Assembly (NCBI GenBank): GCA_943735955.1
Contig: OX030969.1
Location: 112,501-176,500, forward strand
Direction of reading: 5' to 3'
Length of the DNA stretch: 64,000 nt
Source: Piscicola geometra
Taxonomy: Eukaryota; Annelida; Clitellata; Hirudinida; Piscicolidae
Shown: positions 1 through 30,400 of the stretch, one piece after another
How positions within the stretch are numbered: the stretch's first letter is position 1
How the letters are laid out: every line of letters begins with the position of its first letter
Program-made: the position numbers and the translations under genes
Notes under the pieces: generated by a model
Databases searched by the model: none
What the model saw: only the letters and a program-made list of their open reading frames with translations
Told to the model about the DNA's origin: nothing

Positions 1-17712
<17,712 letters not shown>

Positions 17713-18061
17713 CTTAAACTTTGAAGTGATAAAAAAGAATAAAATAATATTAAATAAACGAAAAAAATGAATGAATAATAATAATTAATAAATAATAATA
17801 AAAAAAAGAAAATAATAAATAAATGATAATAAGTAAAAAGTAGTGGTAGCAAAGACTAGGAGTACAACAGCTACAAAAACAACCCCAACAAATCAACCAC
17901 CATCCCAACAACCATCATCAAAACCACAACAAAACCACTAAAACAACCAAAACGCCAACAATAACGCCCCAACAAAACCTAGGCAGCAGCAACAACAACA
18001 ACTAACACAACAGCAGCAACAAGAAAGCACCGTTGATGACCAGAACAACAACAACAACAAC

Positions 18062-18141
18062 CTCTGCTGACCACCGAGACGACGGGCAGTGGTCAAGCCG
18101 TTCAGGAGAGAGGGAAGCTGCACTGCCATCCCCCCACCCGT
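18062..18141 (-). CDS. GGT-like exon 6
   Basis: Phase 0 in, 2 out with the AG|GTTGTT donor. TGGGMAVQLPSLLNGLTTAR then RLGGQQ, matching KGG.SVAVPGE..GYELA...HG. Confidence 0.65.
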
Positions 18142-18981
18142 CTGTTGTTGTTGTGGTTGTTGTGGTTGTCGTTGTTGTGGTTGTCGTTGTTGTGGTTGTT
18201 GTTGTTGTGGTTGTTGTTGTGGTTGTTGTTGTTGTTGTTGTTGTTGTGGTTGTTGTTGTGGTTGTTGTTGTGGTTGTTGTTGTTGTTGTGGTTGTTGTTG
18301 TGGTTGTTGTTGTTATTGTGGTTGTTGTGGTTGTTGTTGTGGTTGTTGTTGTTATAATTAAATTTCTAATATTTATATTATGGTAATAAGAATAATTTTA
18401 ATCATTACTATTATTTCAAATATATAATTATTATTGTTATTATCTTCACCATCATCATCATCGCCACCACCATCATCATTATCATCACCGCAATGATCAT
18501 CATCATCATGACTGACTTGCTGACGGATGGATGCAGTGGTGAAATCGACTAATGACGTTTGGTTGTGGAGAAGTTGGTGGTAGAAGAGGAGACCGGAGCT
18601 GATGATGATGATTGTGGTGATGATGATGATGATGATGTTGGCGGTGATGATGGTGATGATGATGATGATGATGTTGGCGGTGATGATGATGATGATGATG
18701 TTGGCGGTGATGATGGTGATAAGGAAAAAAAAGAAATACCTTACTAGTAAATGAGAGAATGCAATTGATAACTATTATGATTAAAGCAACACAAATTCTT
18801 AATTCGAAATTAATAACAAATATCATCATCATCCCCATCATAATGATAGAAGTGATGATAATGATAGAATAAAAACATAAATAATAATAATAACCTGCCG
18901 AGTGTCACCACATCAGCTTGATAGACTGTTTCGCACAAGACAGCTGATATCAGAGCCTCTACCCCTGTCCCTCCTAGTAGC

Positions 18982-19016
<35 letters not shown>

Positions 19017-19046
19017 CAGTAGTAGTTGTAGTAGTAGTAGTAGTAC

Positions 19047-19088
<42 letters not shown>

Positions 19089-19145
19089 AAGTAGTAGAAG
19101 AAGTAGTAGAAGTAGTAGTAATAGTAGTAGTAGAAGTAGTAGTAA

Positions 19146-19183
<38 letters not shown>

Positions 19184-19184
19184 T

Positions 19185-19235
<51 letters not shown>

Positions 19236-19264
19236 AAGAAGTAGTAGAAGTAGTAGTAGTAGTA

Positions 19265-19297
<33 letters not shown>

Positions 19298-19298
19298 C

Positions 19299-19340
<42 letters not shown>

Positions 19341-19373
19341 AAGTAGTAGAAGAAGTAGTAGAAGTAGTAGTAA

Positions 19374-19412
<39 letters not shown>

Positions 19413-19420
19413 AAGAAGTA

Positions 19421-19493
<73 letters not shown>

Positions 19494-19528
19494 CAGTAGT
19501 AGTAGTAGTAGTAGAAGAACTAGTAGTA

Positions 19529-19560
<32 letters not shown>

Positions 19561-19604
19561 TGTAGTGGTGGTAGTAGTAGCCATAGTGGTAGTATTAGTA
19601 GTAT

Positions 19605-19661
<57 letters not shown>

Positions 19662-19678
19662 TAGTAGTAGTATTAGTG

Positions 19679-19712
<34 letters not shown>

Positions 19713-22694
19713 TAGTAGTAGTATTAGTGGTAGTAGTAGTAGTATTAGTGGTAGTAGTAGTAGTAGTAGTAGTGGTAGTAGTAGTAGTAGTAGTGGTAGT
19801 AGTATTAGTGGTAGTAGTATTAGTAATAGTGGCAGTAGTAGTAGTAGTAGTGTTGGTAGTAGTATCAGTAGTGGTGGTAGTAGTGGAAGCAATAGTTTTT
19901 TTTAACCAAAACATCATTACCAAAACTGTCATCATCATCACCATCAGCACCTCTCTTGAGAACATCAGTCGCAGCCTTGGAGCAAGCAAGAGTTTTGGAA
20001 GAAACGATGCCGTGAGGGATGACCTGTGGTGGTGGTGATGATGATGGAGGTGGTGGTGATAATGATGATGATGGAGGTGGTGGTGATGATGATGGTGGTG
20101 GTGATGATGATGGAGGTGGTGGTGGTGGTGATGATGATGATTGAGGTGGTGATGATAATAAGGGTATAAAGATAAAGGGAGTGATGATGATGATGATAAT
20201 AGTGAGATAGTGGTGGGAGTGATGATGATGATGATTATGATGATGATGGTGGTAATGATAATGATAATGATGGTGATGAAGGTGATTATGATGATGGTGG
20301 TGATAATGATGATGATAGTTATAAATTACATTAATCATCCTCATCATCATCATCATCATCATGAGCACCTGAGGAGGGGCGAAGAGGATGGTGAGGATGA
20401 GGGAGATGGTGACGGAGATGGAAAACACAAAGCAGGTGATGATGATGATCTTCAATTCATTATCACCTTTGCAGTCCCTGATTGATGATGGTGATGATGA
20501 TGATTGGTGGGTGGGTGGTGGTGATGATGATGATTGGTGGGTGGTTGGTGATGATGATGATCTCCATATAATATATACAACAAGAGATAAAATGATTATA
20601 AGCGATAATCACCGTATTAGTGATACAATTGGTAATACAAATAATAATAGTAAATGAGTAATACAAACAATAGTAAATGAGTAATACAAACAATAATAGT
20701 AAATGAGTGATACAAACAATAGTAAATGAGTGATACAAACAATAGTAAATGAGTGATACAAACAATAGTAAATGAGTAATACAAACAATAGTAAATGAGT
20801 GATACAAACAATAGTAAATGAGTGATACAAACAATAGTAAATGAGTGATACAAACAATAGTAAATGAGTAATACAAACAATAGTAAATGAGTGATACAAA
20901 CAATAGTAAATGAGTGATACAAACAATAGTAAATGAGTGATACAAACAATAGTAAATGAGTGATACAAACAATAGTAAATGAGTGATACAAACAATAGTA
21001 AATGAGTGATACAAATAATAGTAAATGAGTGATACAAACAATAGTAAATGAGTGATACAAACAATAATAGTAAATGAGTGATACAAACAATAGTAAATGA
21101 GTGATACAAACAATAGTAAATGAGTGATACAAACAATAGTAAATGAGTAATACAAACAATAGTAAATGAGTGATACAAACAATAGTAAATGAGTAATACA
21201 AACAATAATAGTAAATGAGTGATACAAACAATAGTAAATGAGTAATACAAACAATAGTAAATGAGTAATACAAACAATAATAGTAAATGAGTGATACAAA
21301 CAATAGTAAATGAGTGATACAAACAATAGTAAATGAGTAATACAAACAATAATAGTAAATGAGTGATACAAACAATAGTAAATGAGTGATACAAACAATA
21401 GTAAATGAGTGATACAAACAATAGTAAATGAGTGATACAAATAATAGTAAATGAGTGATACAAATAATAGTAAATGAGTGATACAAATAATAGTAAATGA
21501 GTGATACAAATAATAGTAAATGAGTGATACAAACAATAGTAAATGAGTGATACAAATAATAGTAAATGAGTGATACAAACAATAGTAAATGAGTGATACA
21601 AACAATAGTAAATGAGTGATACAAACAATAGTAAATGAGTGATACAAACAATAGTAAATGAGTGATACAAATAATAGTAAATGAGTGATACAAATAATAG
21701 TAAATGAGTGATACAAATAATAGTAAATGAGTGATACAAACAATAGTAAATGAGTGATACAAACAATAGTAAATGAGTGATACAAACAATAGTAAATGAG
21801 TGATACAAACAATAGTAAATGAGTAATACAAACAATAGTAAATGAGTGATACAAACAATAGTAAATGAGTGATACAAACAATAGTAAATGAGTGATACAA
21901 ACAATAGTAAATGAGTGATACAAACAATAGTAAATGAGTGATACAAACAATAGTAAATGAGTGATACAAACAATAGTAAATGAGTGATACAAATAATAGT
22001 AAATGAGTGATACAAATAATAGTAAATGAGTGATACAAATAATAGTAAATGAGTGATACAAATAATAGTAAATGAGTGATACAAATAATAGTAAATGAGT
22101 GATACAAATAATAGTAAATGAGTGATACAAACAATAGTAAATGAGTGATACAAATAATAGTAAATGAGTGATACAAACAATAGTAAATGAGTGATACAAA
22201 CAATAGTAAATGAGTGATACAAACAATAGTAAATGAGTGATACAAACAATAGTAAATGAGTGATACAAACAATAGTAAATGAGTGATACAAATAATAGTA
22301 AATGAGTGATACAAATAATAGTAAATGAGTGATACAAACAATAGTAAATGAGTGATACAAACAATAGTAAATGAGTGATACAAATAATAGTAAATGAGTG
22401 ATACAAACAATAGTAAATGAGTGATACAAATAATAGTAAATGAGTGATACAAACAATAGTAAATGAGTGATACAAACAATAGTAAATGAGTGATACAAAC
22501 AATAGTAAATGAGTGATACAAACAATAGTAAATGAGTGATACAAATAATAGTAAATGAGTGATACAAATAATAGTAAATGAGTGATACAAACAATAGTAA
22601 ATGAGTAATGCAAATAAGAGTAAATGAGTAATGATTACATGAATTTCTTTGGCTTCTGGTTGGTTTGTGAGTATTCGTTGACGTCCGTTGCCAT
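18062..22694 (-). CDS. Gamma-glutamyltransferase-like type II membrane protein, N-terminal exons only
   Basis: GGT enzymes are single-pass membrane ectoenzymes that split glutathione and transfer the gamma-glutamyl group. Six exons join in phase. They give a start in a strong Kozak context (CACCATGG), an 18-residue cytosolic tail, a transmembrane anchor (IIIITCFVFSISVTISLILT), then CSKAATDVLKRGADGG, VEALISAVLC, SSGLLFYH, LVDFTTAS and GGGMAVQLPSLLNGL. These follow the order of the GGT large-subunit start (CSK...L..GG.AVDAA.A.LLC, GGG.F..Y, E.I..RE, GG..VAVPGE..G). The usual GIGGG reads LGSSSG, and the catalytic small subunit is not seen. The last exon splices in phase to BLTP1-like sequence. 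It could be a diverged GGT6/GGT7-type protein, a broken gene or a fusion. Confidence 0.65.
18142..18352. repeat. (TTG)n/TGG repeat
   Basis: TTGTTGTGG units against the acceptor of GGT-like exon 6. Confidence 0.95.
18517..18598 (-). CDS. GGT-like exon 5
   Basis: Phase 2 in, 0 out. SSGLLFYHQLLHNQTSLVDF then TTASIRQQ, matching GGGLFLTIYN....AEVINARE. Confidence 0.65.
18895..18973 (-). CDS. GGT-like exon 4
   Basis: Phase 1 in, 2 out. GTGVEALISAVLCETVYQAD then VVTLG, matching G.AVDAAIA.LLC. Its acceptor lies at the edge of the roughly 900-bp AGT microsatellite. Confidence 0.7.
18978..19885. repeat. (AGT)n microsatellite, about 0.9 kb
   Basis: Long, slightly degenerate AGT array. Poly-Leu/Thr/Val frames are artefacts. 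It fills the intron between GGT-like exons 3 and 4. Confidence 0.98.
19942..20023 (-). CDS. GGT-like exon 3
   Basis: Phase 0 in, 1 out. VIPHGIVSSKTLACSKAATD then VLKRGAD, matching GGT V...A.QCSKIG.D.LR.GG. Confidence 0.7.
20030..20330. repeat. GAT/GGT low-complexity intron
   Basis: GATGATGATGGTGGTGGT-type sequence between GGT-like exons 2 and 3. Confidence 0.93.
20369..20477 (-). CDS. GGT-like exon 2, membrane anchor
   Basis: Phase 2 in, 0 out. DCKGDNELK then a roughly 22-residue hydrophobic segment (IIIITCFVFSISVTISLILT) and LFAPPQ. A signal-anchor position near the N-terminus is typical of GGT. Confidence 0.6.
20640..22625. repeat. 23-bp tandem satellite, about 85 copies
   Basis: Unit CAATAGTAAATGAGTGATAC plus AAA. 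Variants include AATAATAG insertions and TAATAC. The 23-residue period in all minus frames shows the 650-850-codon open frames are artefacts. Intron 1 of the GGT-like gene. Confidence 0.98.
22639..22694 (-). CDS. GGT-like exon 1 with start codon
   Basis: ATG in CACCATGG, then MATDVNEYSQTNQKPKKF and a GTAATC donor. Ends in phase 2. The following intron contains the 23-bp satellite. Confidence 0.6.
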
Positions 22695-22719
22695 GGTGAA
22701 GTCATCATCAGCTGTTGAG

Positions 22720-22920
22720 TCTGTGTGGTGGTGGTGGTGGTAGTGATAGTAGTAGTGATGGTTGTGGTGGTAGTAGTGGCGGTATGGCGTAGTGGTGGTA
22801 TGGTGTAGTGGTGGTATGGTGTAGTGGTGGTATGGTGTAGTGGTGGTATGGTGTAGTGGGGGTATGGTGTAGTGGTGGTATGGTGTAGTGGTGGTATGGT
22901 GTAGTGGTGAATGGTGAGAT
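22720..22920. repeat. GTGGTATGGTGTA minisatellite
   Basis: About nine copies of a 17-bp unit (GTAGTGGTGGTATGGTG), upstream of the GGT-like start codon in gene sense. Confidence 0.9.
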
Positions 22921-23159
22921 AATGTGTAAGTGGGTGGTAGTGTGAAAGTGAGTGAGTGGAGTGATGGATGAAGGATGTGGTGCTTTTTTGAGGATGCGGT
23001 AGTAGATGATAATGATCCATTCCACCTCCATCATGACCATCATCATCATCATCACCTCCATCATGACCATCATCATCATCATCACCTCCATCATGACCCT
23101 CAGAATTCGGTTGATCGATCGCACAAAAGTTTGAAATCGGATCCATTCTGGAAAGAGAA

Positions 23160-24170
23160 ACTATAAGTTGAAAATGCTAAGGGGAGAATCTTATGTTAAG
23201 ATGAATGTAACAAATTATTATTACTAATAAACTATTAGTAATAATCGATATATGGGTGTGGATAAAAAGCGAACAGCGAACGGCGAACAGGCGAACGAAC
23301 TACGTGGATAAAAAGCGAACTAGCGAAGCGAAATTTTGCAGGCGAACAGTGGATAAAATGTGAACAGCTAAAGAGCGAACTATGACTATTTTTAGCTCAA
23401 AACTAGAATTCACTTTTCTATTTGAATAAAGTGATAAAAAAAGTTGCGATCCTTTTTAAAGAAAGTGTTAAAATAAGTTAAGACAAGATGATATGGATAA
23501 GAAAAAAGGATTCTACCAAAATAATATGACTATTTAGTATTATTCATGAATTAATTTTTAATATTATTTCTGACCATAATATTAAATTATTATTATTAGT
23601 TTTGAACATTTTATTACAAATATTATTTTGAAATAATAAAAAATTCTAATTAGAGTATAAAATAAAGAAATATTGGAGTTGGAATTACAATTACAATTAA
23701 TATATAAAATAGTACAATAAGAATCATTTAAACAGAATATAAAATAAATGATTTAAACAAAGTATAATAAAAATAATGTAAACAGATTATTTAAATAGTG
23801 TATAATTAGGAATATTTAAATAGAATATAAGTAGGAATATTTAAGAAGATTATAATTAGGAATATTTAAATAGATTATAATTTAGAATATTTAATAAGAA
23901 TATAATTCTAATTATTTGAAAATAGTATAATTAGAATATTTAAAAATAATTCTAATTATATTATTTAAAAATAATATTATTAGAATATAATAAAAAATTA
24001 TACATAAAAATTCATTTTTCGAATTTCTATTATTTATAAGATTTATTATAAATTTTTGTTTAAATATATCTTTTATTTTATGTGAATTCGCAAATTCTAG
24101 TTATAATCAAATAGCTGAATATAGTCACATTTACGTTATTGGTTTTTCAGAGCGCTCTTGAATATGTTTG
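23160..24170. other. AT-rich spacer between divergent genes
   Basis: Starts with GCGAAC/GATAAAA words repeated between 23255 and 23390, then degenerate GAATATTTAAATAGATTATA-like units (23690-24010). It lies between the minus-strand GGT-like start and the plus-strand coiled-coil gene, so promoters may sit here, but no clear core promoter is seen. Confidence 0.55.
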
Positions 24171-24240
24171 ATTCAATCAATCAATCAAATGAATTTCTAT
24201 AGCGCCCTTTAATCAAATTCAAGAGCGCTCAATTATGCAA
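24171..24240 (-). mobile_element. LINE/SINE 3' tail with (TTGA)n end
   Basis: On the minus strand, GAGCGCTCTTGAATTTGATT, AAAGGGCGCTATAGAAATTC and a TTGATTGATTGA tail. Similar tails lie at 24440-24500 and 63172-63235. Confidence 0.55.
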
Positions 24241-24320
24241 TTGAGCTATGAGGCTACGTGTAAAAAGCGTTCCACCTTGTGAAACCTCTCTCTATACATT
24301 TTTTTTTCAATTTTGCATAG

Positions 24321-24406
24321 CATGGAGATCCAAAAAGAAGAACTTGTGAAGACTTAACTAAAAGATTAGATGAAACAGAAAAAGCAACTGAGATTAAAAT
24401 GAAAAT
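24321..24406 (+). CDS. Possible coiled-coil exon
   Basis: After TTTTGCATAG, reads CEDLTKRLDETEKATEIKMK before a weak GTGAAA donor. Its phase does not clearly fit the next exon. Confidence 0.35.
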
Positions 24407-27400
24407 GTGAAATAAAATAATGTATTAATAATCAACTCGAGTCAATCAATCAATCACAGCCATTTCTATAGCCCTTTTTATCTAATTTAAAAGCGCTGTC
24501 GAATAAATAAATTAAATTTTTTCATTTAAATATCTAAAATAACATTTTCGAGATGTTCAATAGTTTTATTATTACTCAAAAGATACTGAGGAAATAGACG
24601 AAGACAAAAAGAAAGCAGAAGAAGGGTCAAATGTTTCAAAAGTTACGAAAGAATTCGGAATTGAAATGTCTAAAGAAGGTATAAACAAAGAAAGTCTTAT
24701 TCATCAGCCTCTCCTCACAACAACTCCCTCTTCACTCCGCTCCCCTACCTCATTCTCCACTCTACCACCAATTCCTCACTCCACCACCATCAACACCACC
24801 CCTCTTCCATTCCACCACCTCCACCACCACCCCTCCTCCACTCCACCACCTCCACACCAGCTGAGGAAATCAACTTGAGGGCTCAGAATATGGACAGGAA
24901 GGGGCAGCTCAGCCAGCTGGATCAGGAGACCGAGGCTGCTCGAGTCGAGCTGGTTAGTGCTGCTTCCAGTATCATCACCATCACTGAGATAATCATCATC
25001 ACTGAGATCATCATCATCACTGAGATCATTATCATCACTGAGATCATTATCATCTTCACCACTGATATCATCATCATCATCTTCACCATTGATATCATCA
25101 TCATCACCAATGATATCATCATCATCATCTTCACCATTGATATCATCATCATCACCAATGATATCATCATCATCATCTTCACCATTGATATCATCATCAT
25201 CACCAATGAAATCATCATCATCAACACTGATATCATCATCATCACTGAAATTATCATCATCATCATCACCACCACAGGAAAAGCTCACTCAAGCACTGAG
25301 GAACATTGAGGATTCTTCAACTCAAACTAAGAAGCAGATGGAAACCTTAATTAGCAAGAGGTCATGATGATGATCATTATCATCATCATCATGAGTACAA
25401 CTATGATCATTATCATCATCACTATGATCGTAATCACCAGTATCATCATCACCACCACCACTGCAGGCTGGTGTTTGAGGAAAAGGTGATGCACAAGAAA
25501 CTAGAAATCTCCATCATCAAGGAAAAGTGTGATGCCAAAGGTGGTGGTGGTGCTGATGATGATGATGTTGCTTGTAGTGATAGTTATGATTGTTCAGATA
25601 ATGACATCATTACCACCACTGCCTGCAGAGAGGATTGAGAAGGAGAAGTTGGAGGAGTTGTAAGGCGTGCTCAAGTGAGTGCTGTCTGCAGCCTTTTCCT
25701 TTCTTCCTCTCCTATCTCTTTTCTTCCTTTCCTTCTCTCTCTCTCTCCCCTACGCCTCCACACCCTCTCCTCATCCCTCTCTCTCCCTCCCTCCCACCTT
25801 CTCTTTTTTCCCTCTTCTCTCCCCCTCTTTCTTTCTACCTTCTTCACCTCTCCTCTCCCTCTCAGGGCGTAGGAGTCGTTGGGCTTCGACGTGTACCAGA
25901 CGCTGAAAGACGTCAAGAGTTGCGAGGGACAGCTGCTGAGGAGTTTGCCGTCATCCAGGTGCCCTCCATCAATCCACTCTTCCATTCTTCCTCCATCCAT
26001 CAATTCCAATAAATCTTCCATCCCTCCACTCCACCGCATTATTTATCTCAATACCATAACAACCCTATCTCAACAACACCACAATAACAACAACAACACC
26101 ACAACAACAACAACACCACAACAACAACGACACCACAACAACAACAACACAACAACACCGACACCACAACAACAACAACACCACAAAACAACACCAGAAC
26201 AACAACACCACAAAAACAATAACACCACAACAACAACAACACAACAACAACAATAACACCACAACAACACAACAACAATAACACCACAACAACACAACAA
26301 CAAGCAAAGGCACTTCTCCCAGAAGACCCACTGCACGAAGCGGTATACGAGCCAAAGCCGCCTTGGTTCAACTTCCCTCTCAACATCAGCTACTCCAAAT
26401 CCAGCAAGCACGACCCTGATCTCTTACAACTGGAAGCAGCTAAAGATGCCATCTCTCAGGAAGGCGAAGCTGACTTTACCATCTACACTGACGGCTCGGT
26501 GCAAGGTGTGGCAAAGCATGGTGGTGCTGCAGTGGTGGTGTACCAAAGCGATCAGAAAGTAGCTAACTGGAACAAACCCACAGAACACAAGAGTAACCCA
26601 ATGGACACTGAAAGAATTGCGGTTGAGGAGGCTCTAAAATGGTTGAGTGAGAGAGAGGACTGGAGCATGGCAAAGATTGTGTGCGATTGCAAGCCGCTTC
26701 TCTCGCTAATGGCATCCAACTCTCTCTCCTCCCATCGAACCTCAGAGCTAACTGCACAGTGTACTAACATGAACAAAAAGGTTCTCTTCATCTGGGTGCC
26801 AGACCACTGCTATCTGATCGGAAACGATGAGGCTGATGCAGAAGCAGCTACAGGAAGCAGGGTACAACTAACCCCGCTAAACCAGGAACTAACGAGAACA
26901 GGGATCTGCCAAGCAGTCACAAGCCACAGACCACAAGAAATCCACTTCAGTAACAACAGACTGAATGGCATCTACAAAGGCAGGCTCAAGAAAGCTGAGG
27001 AGGAGCTCACCAAACTTGCTCGCACCAACCTGAGCAGGTTCCGTACTGGGCACCACCCGGCGATCAGAGCCTACCAATGTAGAATAGGTCTAGGCCAAGA
27101 AGACTTATGCAGACTCGGCAAGACAGCCCAGGAGACAACAACTCATCTCTGGACAGACTGCCCAGCCCTGGAACCAGATAGGGCAGTACACGGGCTGGGC
27201 AAGAACACAAGAGAATTAACTCAAGAGCCTGGCAGGGCAGCGCAGCTGGTTGAGGTTATCCTCTCCAGACTGCTGATCAACGAAACGAACTAAAACAACA
27301 ACAACAATAACACCACAACAACACAACAACGACAATAACACCACAACAACAACGACAATAACACCACAACAACACAACAACAACAACAACACCACAACAA

Positions 27401-30400
27401 CACAACAACAACAACAACACCACAACAACACAACAACAACAATAACACCACAACAACACAACAACAACAATAACACCACAACAACACAACAACAACAATA
27501 ACACCACAACAACACAACAACAACAATAACACCACAACAACACAACAACAACAACAACACCACAACAACACAACAACAACAATAACACCACAACAACACA
27601 ACAACAACAATAACACCACAACAACACAACAACAACAACAACACCACAACAACACAACAACAACAATAACACCACAACAACACAACAACAACAACAACAC
27701 CACAACAACACAACAACAACAACAACACCACAACAACACAACAACAACAATAATACCACAACAACACAACAACGACAACAACACCACAACAACACAACAA
27801 CAACAATAACACCACAACAACACAACAACAACAATAACACCACAACAACACAACAACAACAACAACACCACAACAACACAACAACAACAATAACACCACA
27901 ACAACACAACAACAACAATAACACCACAACAACACAACAACAACAACAACACCACAACAACACAACAACAACAATAACACCACAACAACAACAATAACAC
28001 CACAACAACACAACAACAACAATAACACCACAACAACAACAACAATAACACCACAACAACACAACAACAACAATAACACCACAACAACACAACAACGACA
28101 GGAGCTGTTGAACGACAAATTGCGTTCAAGGGTGGTGCACAAGAAGCAGGAGCTGCAGCGCCTCATTCAGGAACTCGATCGTCAGGTCTGCACCTCTGTT
28201 GCGTCAATGACGATCATCATCATCATCACCTCGACCATCATCATCACCACCACCATCACCACCATCATCATCATCACCACCTTCATCACCACCATCACTA
28301 CCCAGGTGGAAGAAGGTCAGGAGGAGGAAGGGAAGTTGGAGAAGGAGAGCAGGTCAGCGGAGGAGGCTGTGGTCAGAGTGCTCCTCAAGACTGACCAGTT
28401 CGAAAAGGTGATGATGATAATGGTGACAGATTAATTTTACTCCGTTGCGTGCCCGGGCGCTATAAAAAACGACAGCGGGGATGGCTTAGTTGGTAGACGT
28501 CGGACTTGCAACTTAAAGGTGTTTGCGACGTATGCATTGAAAGATGTGCACGTCGTGTGGAGTGGCGCCTTGGCGCATAAGAACCTTGGTTCTCAGAACC
28601 ATTGTAACATGGCATGCGTCTGTCAGGCTGTGAATAGTATAGACCACACAAAAAAAATTATTATTAATATTACTATTAATGATAATAATAATAGTGACGA
28701 TCATTAAGTAGCAAATATTTATTTGCGTCTATAGCCTACTAAAGCATAGGTTGCAGTCGAAGCTAAGACCATTCGGCATTGATCAAGCCGAGATTTGCTC
28801 ACACCCTAACCCTCATTCCACCGATTTGCATGCTTGCCCCATTGCAGCACCCACTGAAGCACCCACCACCACAGCCTCGGCACGCAGAGAGAAGAATTCG
28901 ACAAGTTTGCCGAGGGATGCGCGAAGACAATGAACGGGTTGAGAGAGAAGATGAAGACGAGTGCAGCCGATTTGAAGGTGTCTGCAGGCGCTTGTGGTGG
29001 TGTGGTAGATGATTATGGTGATGATGATGATGGTTGGTGTTGATGATGATGATGTGGTGATGATGATGTTGTGGATGATGAAGATATTGATGGTGGTGTT
29101 ATGATGTTGATGGTGGTGTTATGATGATGGTGATGTGGTGATGGTGATGATGATCTGTGGCTGTGGCGTGGTTAGGATGGAGTGCTCTGAAGCCATTGAC
29201 ACCACCATCGCTGCAGGCTTACAAGAAGAAAAGAAGGGCGGTTTATAGGCAGTACTACAAGAAGCTGATCCAGATGGTGGATGAGTGTGAGAAGGAGGTG
29301 CAAGGTGAAGGTTGATCTGATGGTGATGCTGCTGGTGGCATGATGATTGTGATGATGATTATGATGATGAAGTAGGAGAAACGCTTTTGTTTGAGAACTC
29401 CATGGATAATGTACTTGAAAACAATAACAATACCTTATATATACATATGCAGAGGGGAACGGACAAAAAGCCTCTCGGAGAAAAAGCCTTCGGATAAAAT
29501 ACCTTCTACAAAAAGCCTCCCGGAGAAAAAACCTCTTGGAGAAAAAGCCTCTCGGAGAAAAAGCCTCCTTGTTGATATTTTAGTATAAATAAAACGGACT
29601 TTTTATATAAAAAACGGATTTTTTTGTAGATTCGTTTCACAATTTTGAACAAATAAAACGGACTATATTTTTTTAAAATACATACCTAAAACGATTTATC
29701 AAATACAATACAAATTATTGGTAAACGGATAAAAAGTCTTCAGGATAAAAAGTCTTCAGGATAAAAAGTCTTCAGGATAAAAAGTCTTCAGGATAAAAAG
29801 TCTTCAAGATAAAAAGTCTTCAGAATAAAAAGTTTTCAGGATAAAAAGTCTTCAGGATAAAAAGTCATCAGAATACAAAGTCTTCAGTATAAAATGTCTT
29901 CAGGATAAAGTTTTCAGGATAAAAAGTCTTTAGAAAAAAAGTTCTCAGGATAAAAAACCTTCAGGATAAAAAGTCTTCAGGATAAAAAGTCTTCAGAACA
30001 AAAAGTCTTCAGGATAAAAGGTCTTCAGGATAAAAAGTCTTCAGGACAAAAAGTCTTCAGGATAAAAAGTCTTCAGGATAAAACTCTTCAGAGAAAAAAT
30101 CTTAAAAAATTTATTTTCAAGAAAAAATAATCACGATCGAGAACCAGCAAAAAACTTAATGATTAAATTGAGGAATCAACAACCCAGTCAAATTTATTCA
30201 AATGCTATTTCCAGATTGAAAAAAAAATTAAGCAAAAATTAGATAAAAGTATAAAATTTCAATCTTTTAGTTTTAAGGATCACGTATTCTTCCTTAAACA
30301 TTATTTCCTTATGGTTAAAGTGACGAAACAACAACAGCCAAGTCAAATTTATTCAAAGGCTATTTCGAGATTGAACGAAAAATTTATAGCAAAAATTATA

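Noticed and set aside
18810..19989. Poly-Leu, poly-Thr and poly-Val proteins of about 360 residues
   Set aside because: Products of an AGT microsatellite.
20463..23146. Open frames of 657-845 codons (YHSFTIVCITHLLLFVSLIY repeats)
   Set aside because: Readings of the 23-bp satellite in all frames, with a 23-residue period.
27216..28166. Cys/Val-rich open frames on the minus strand
   Set aside because: Antisense reading of the AAC/ACC repeat.
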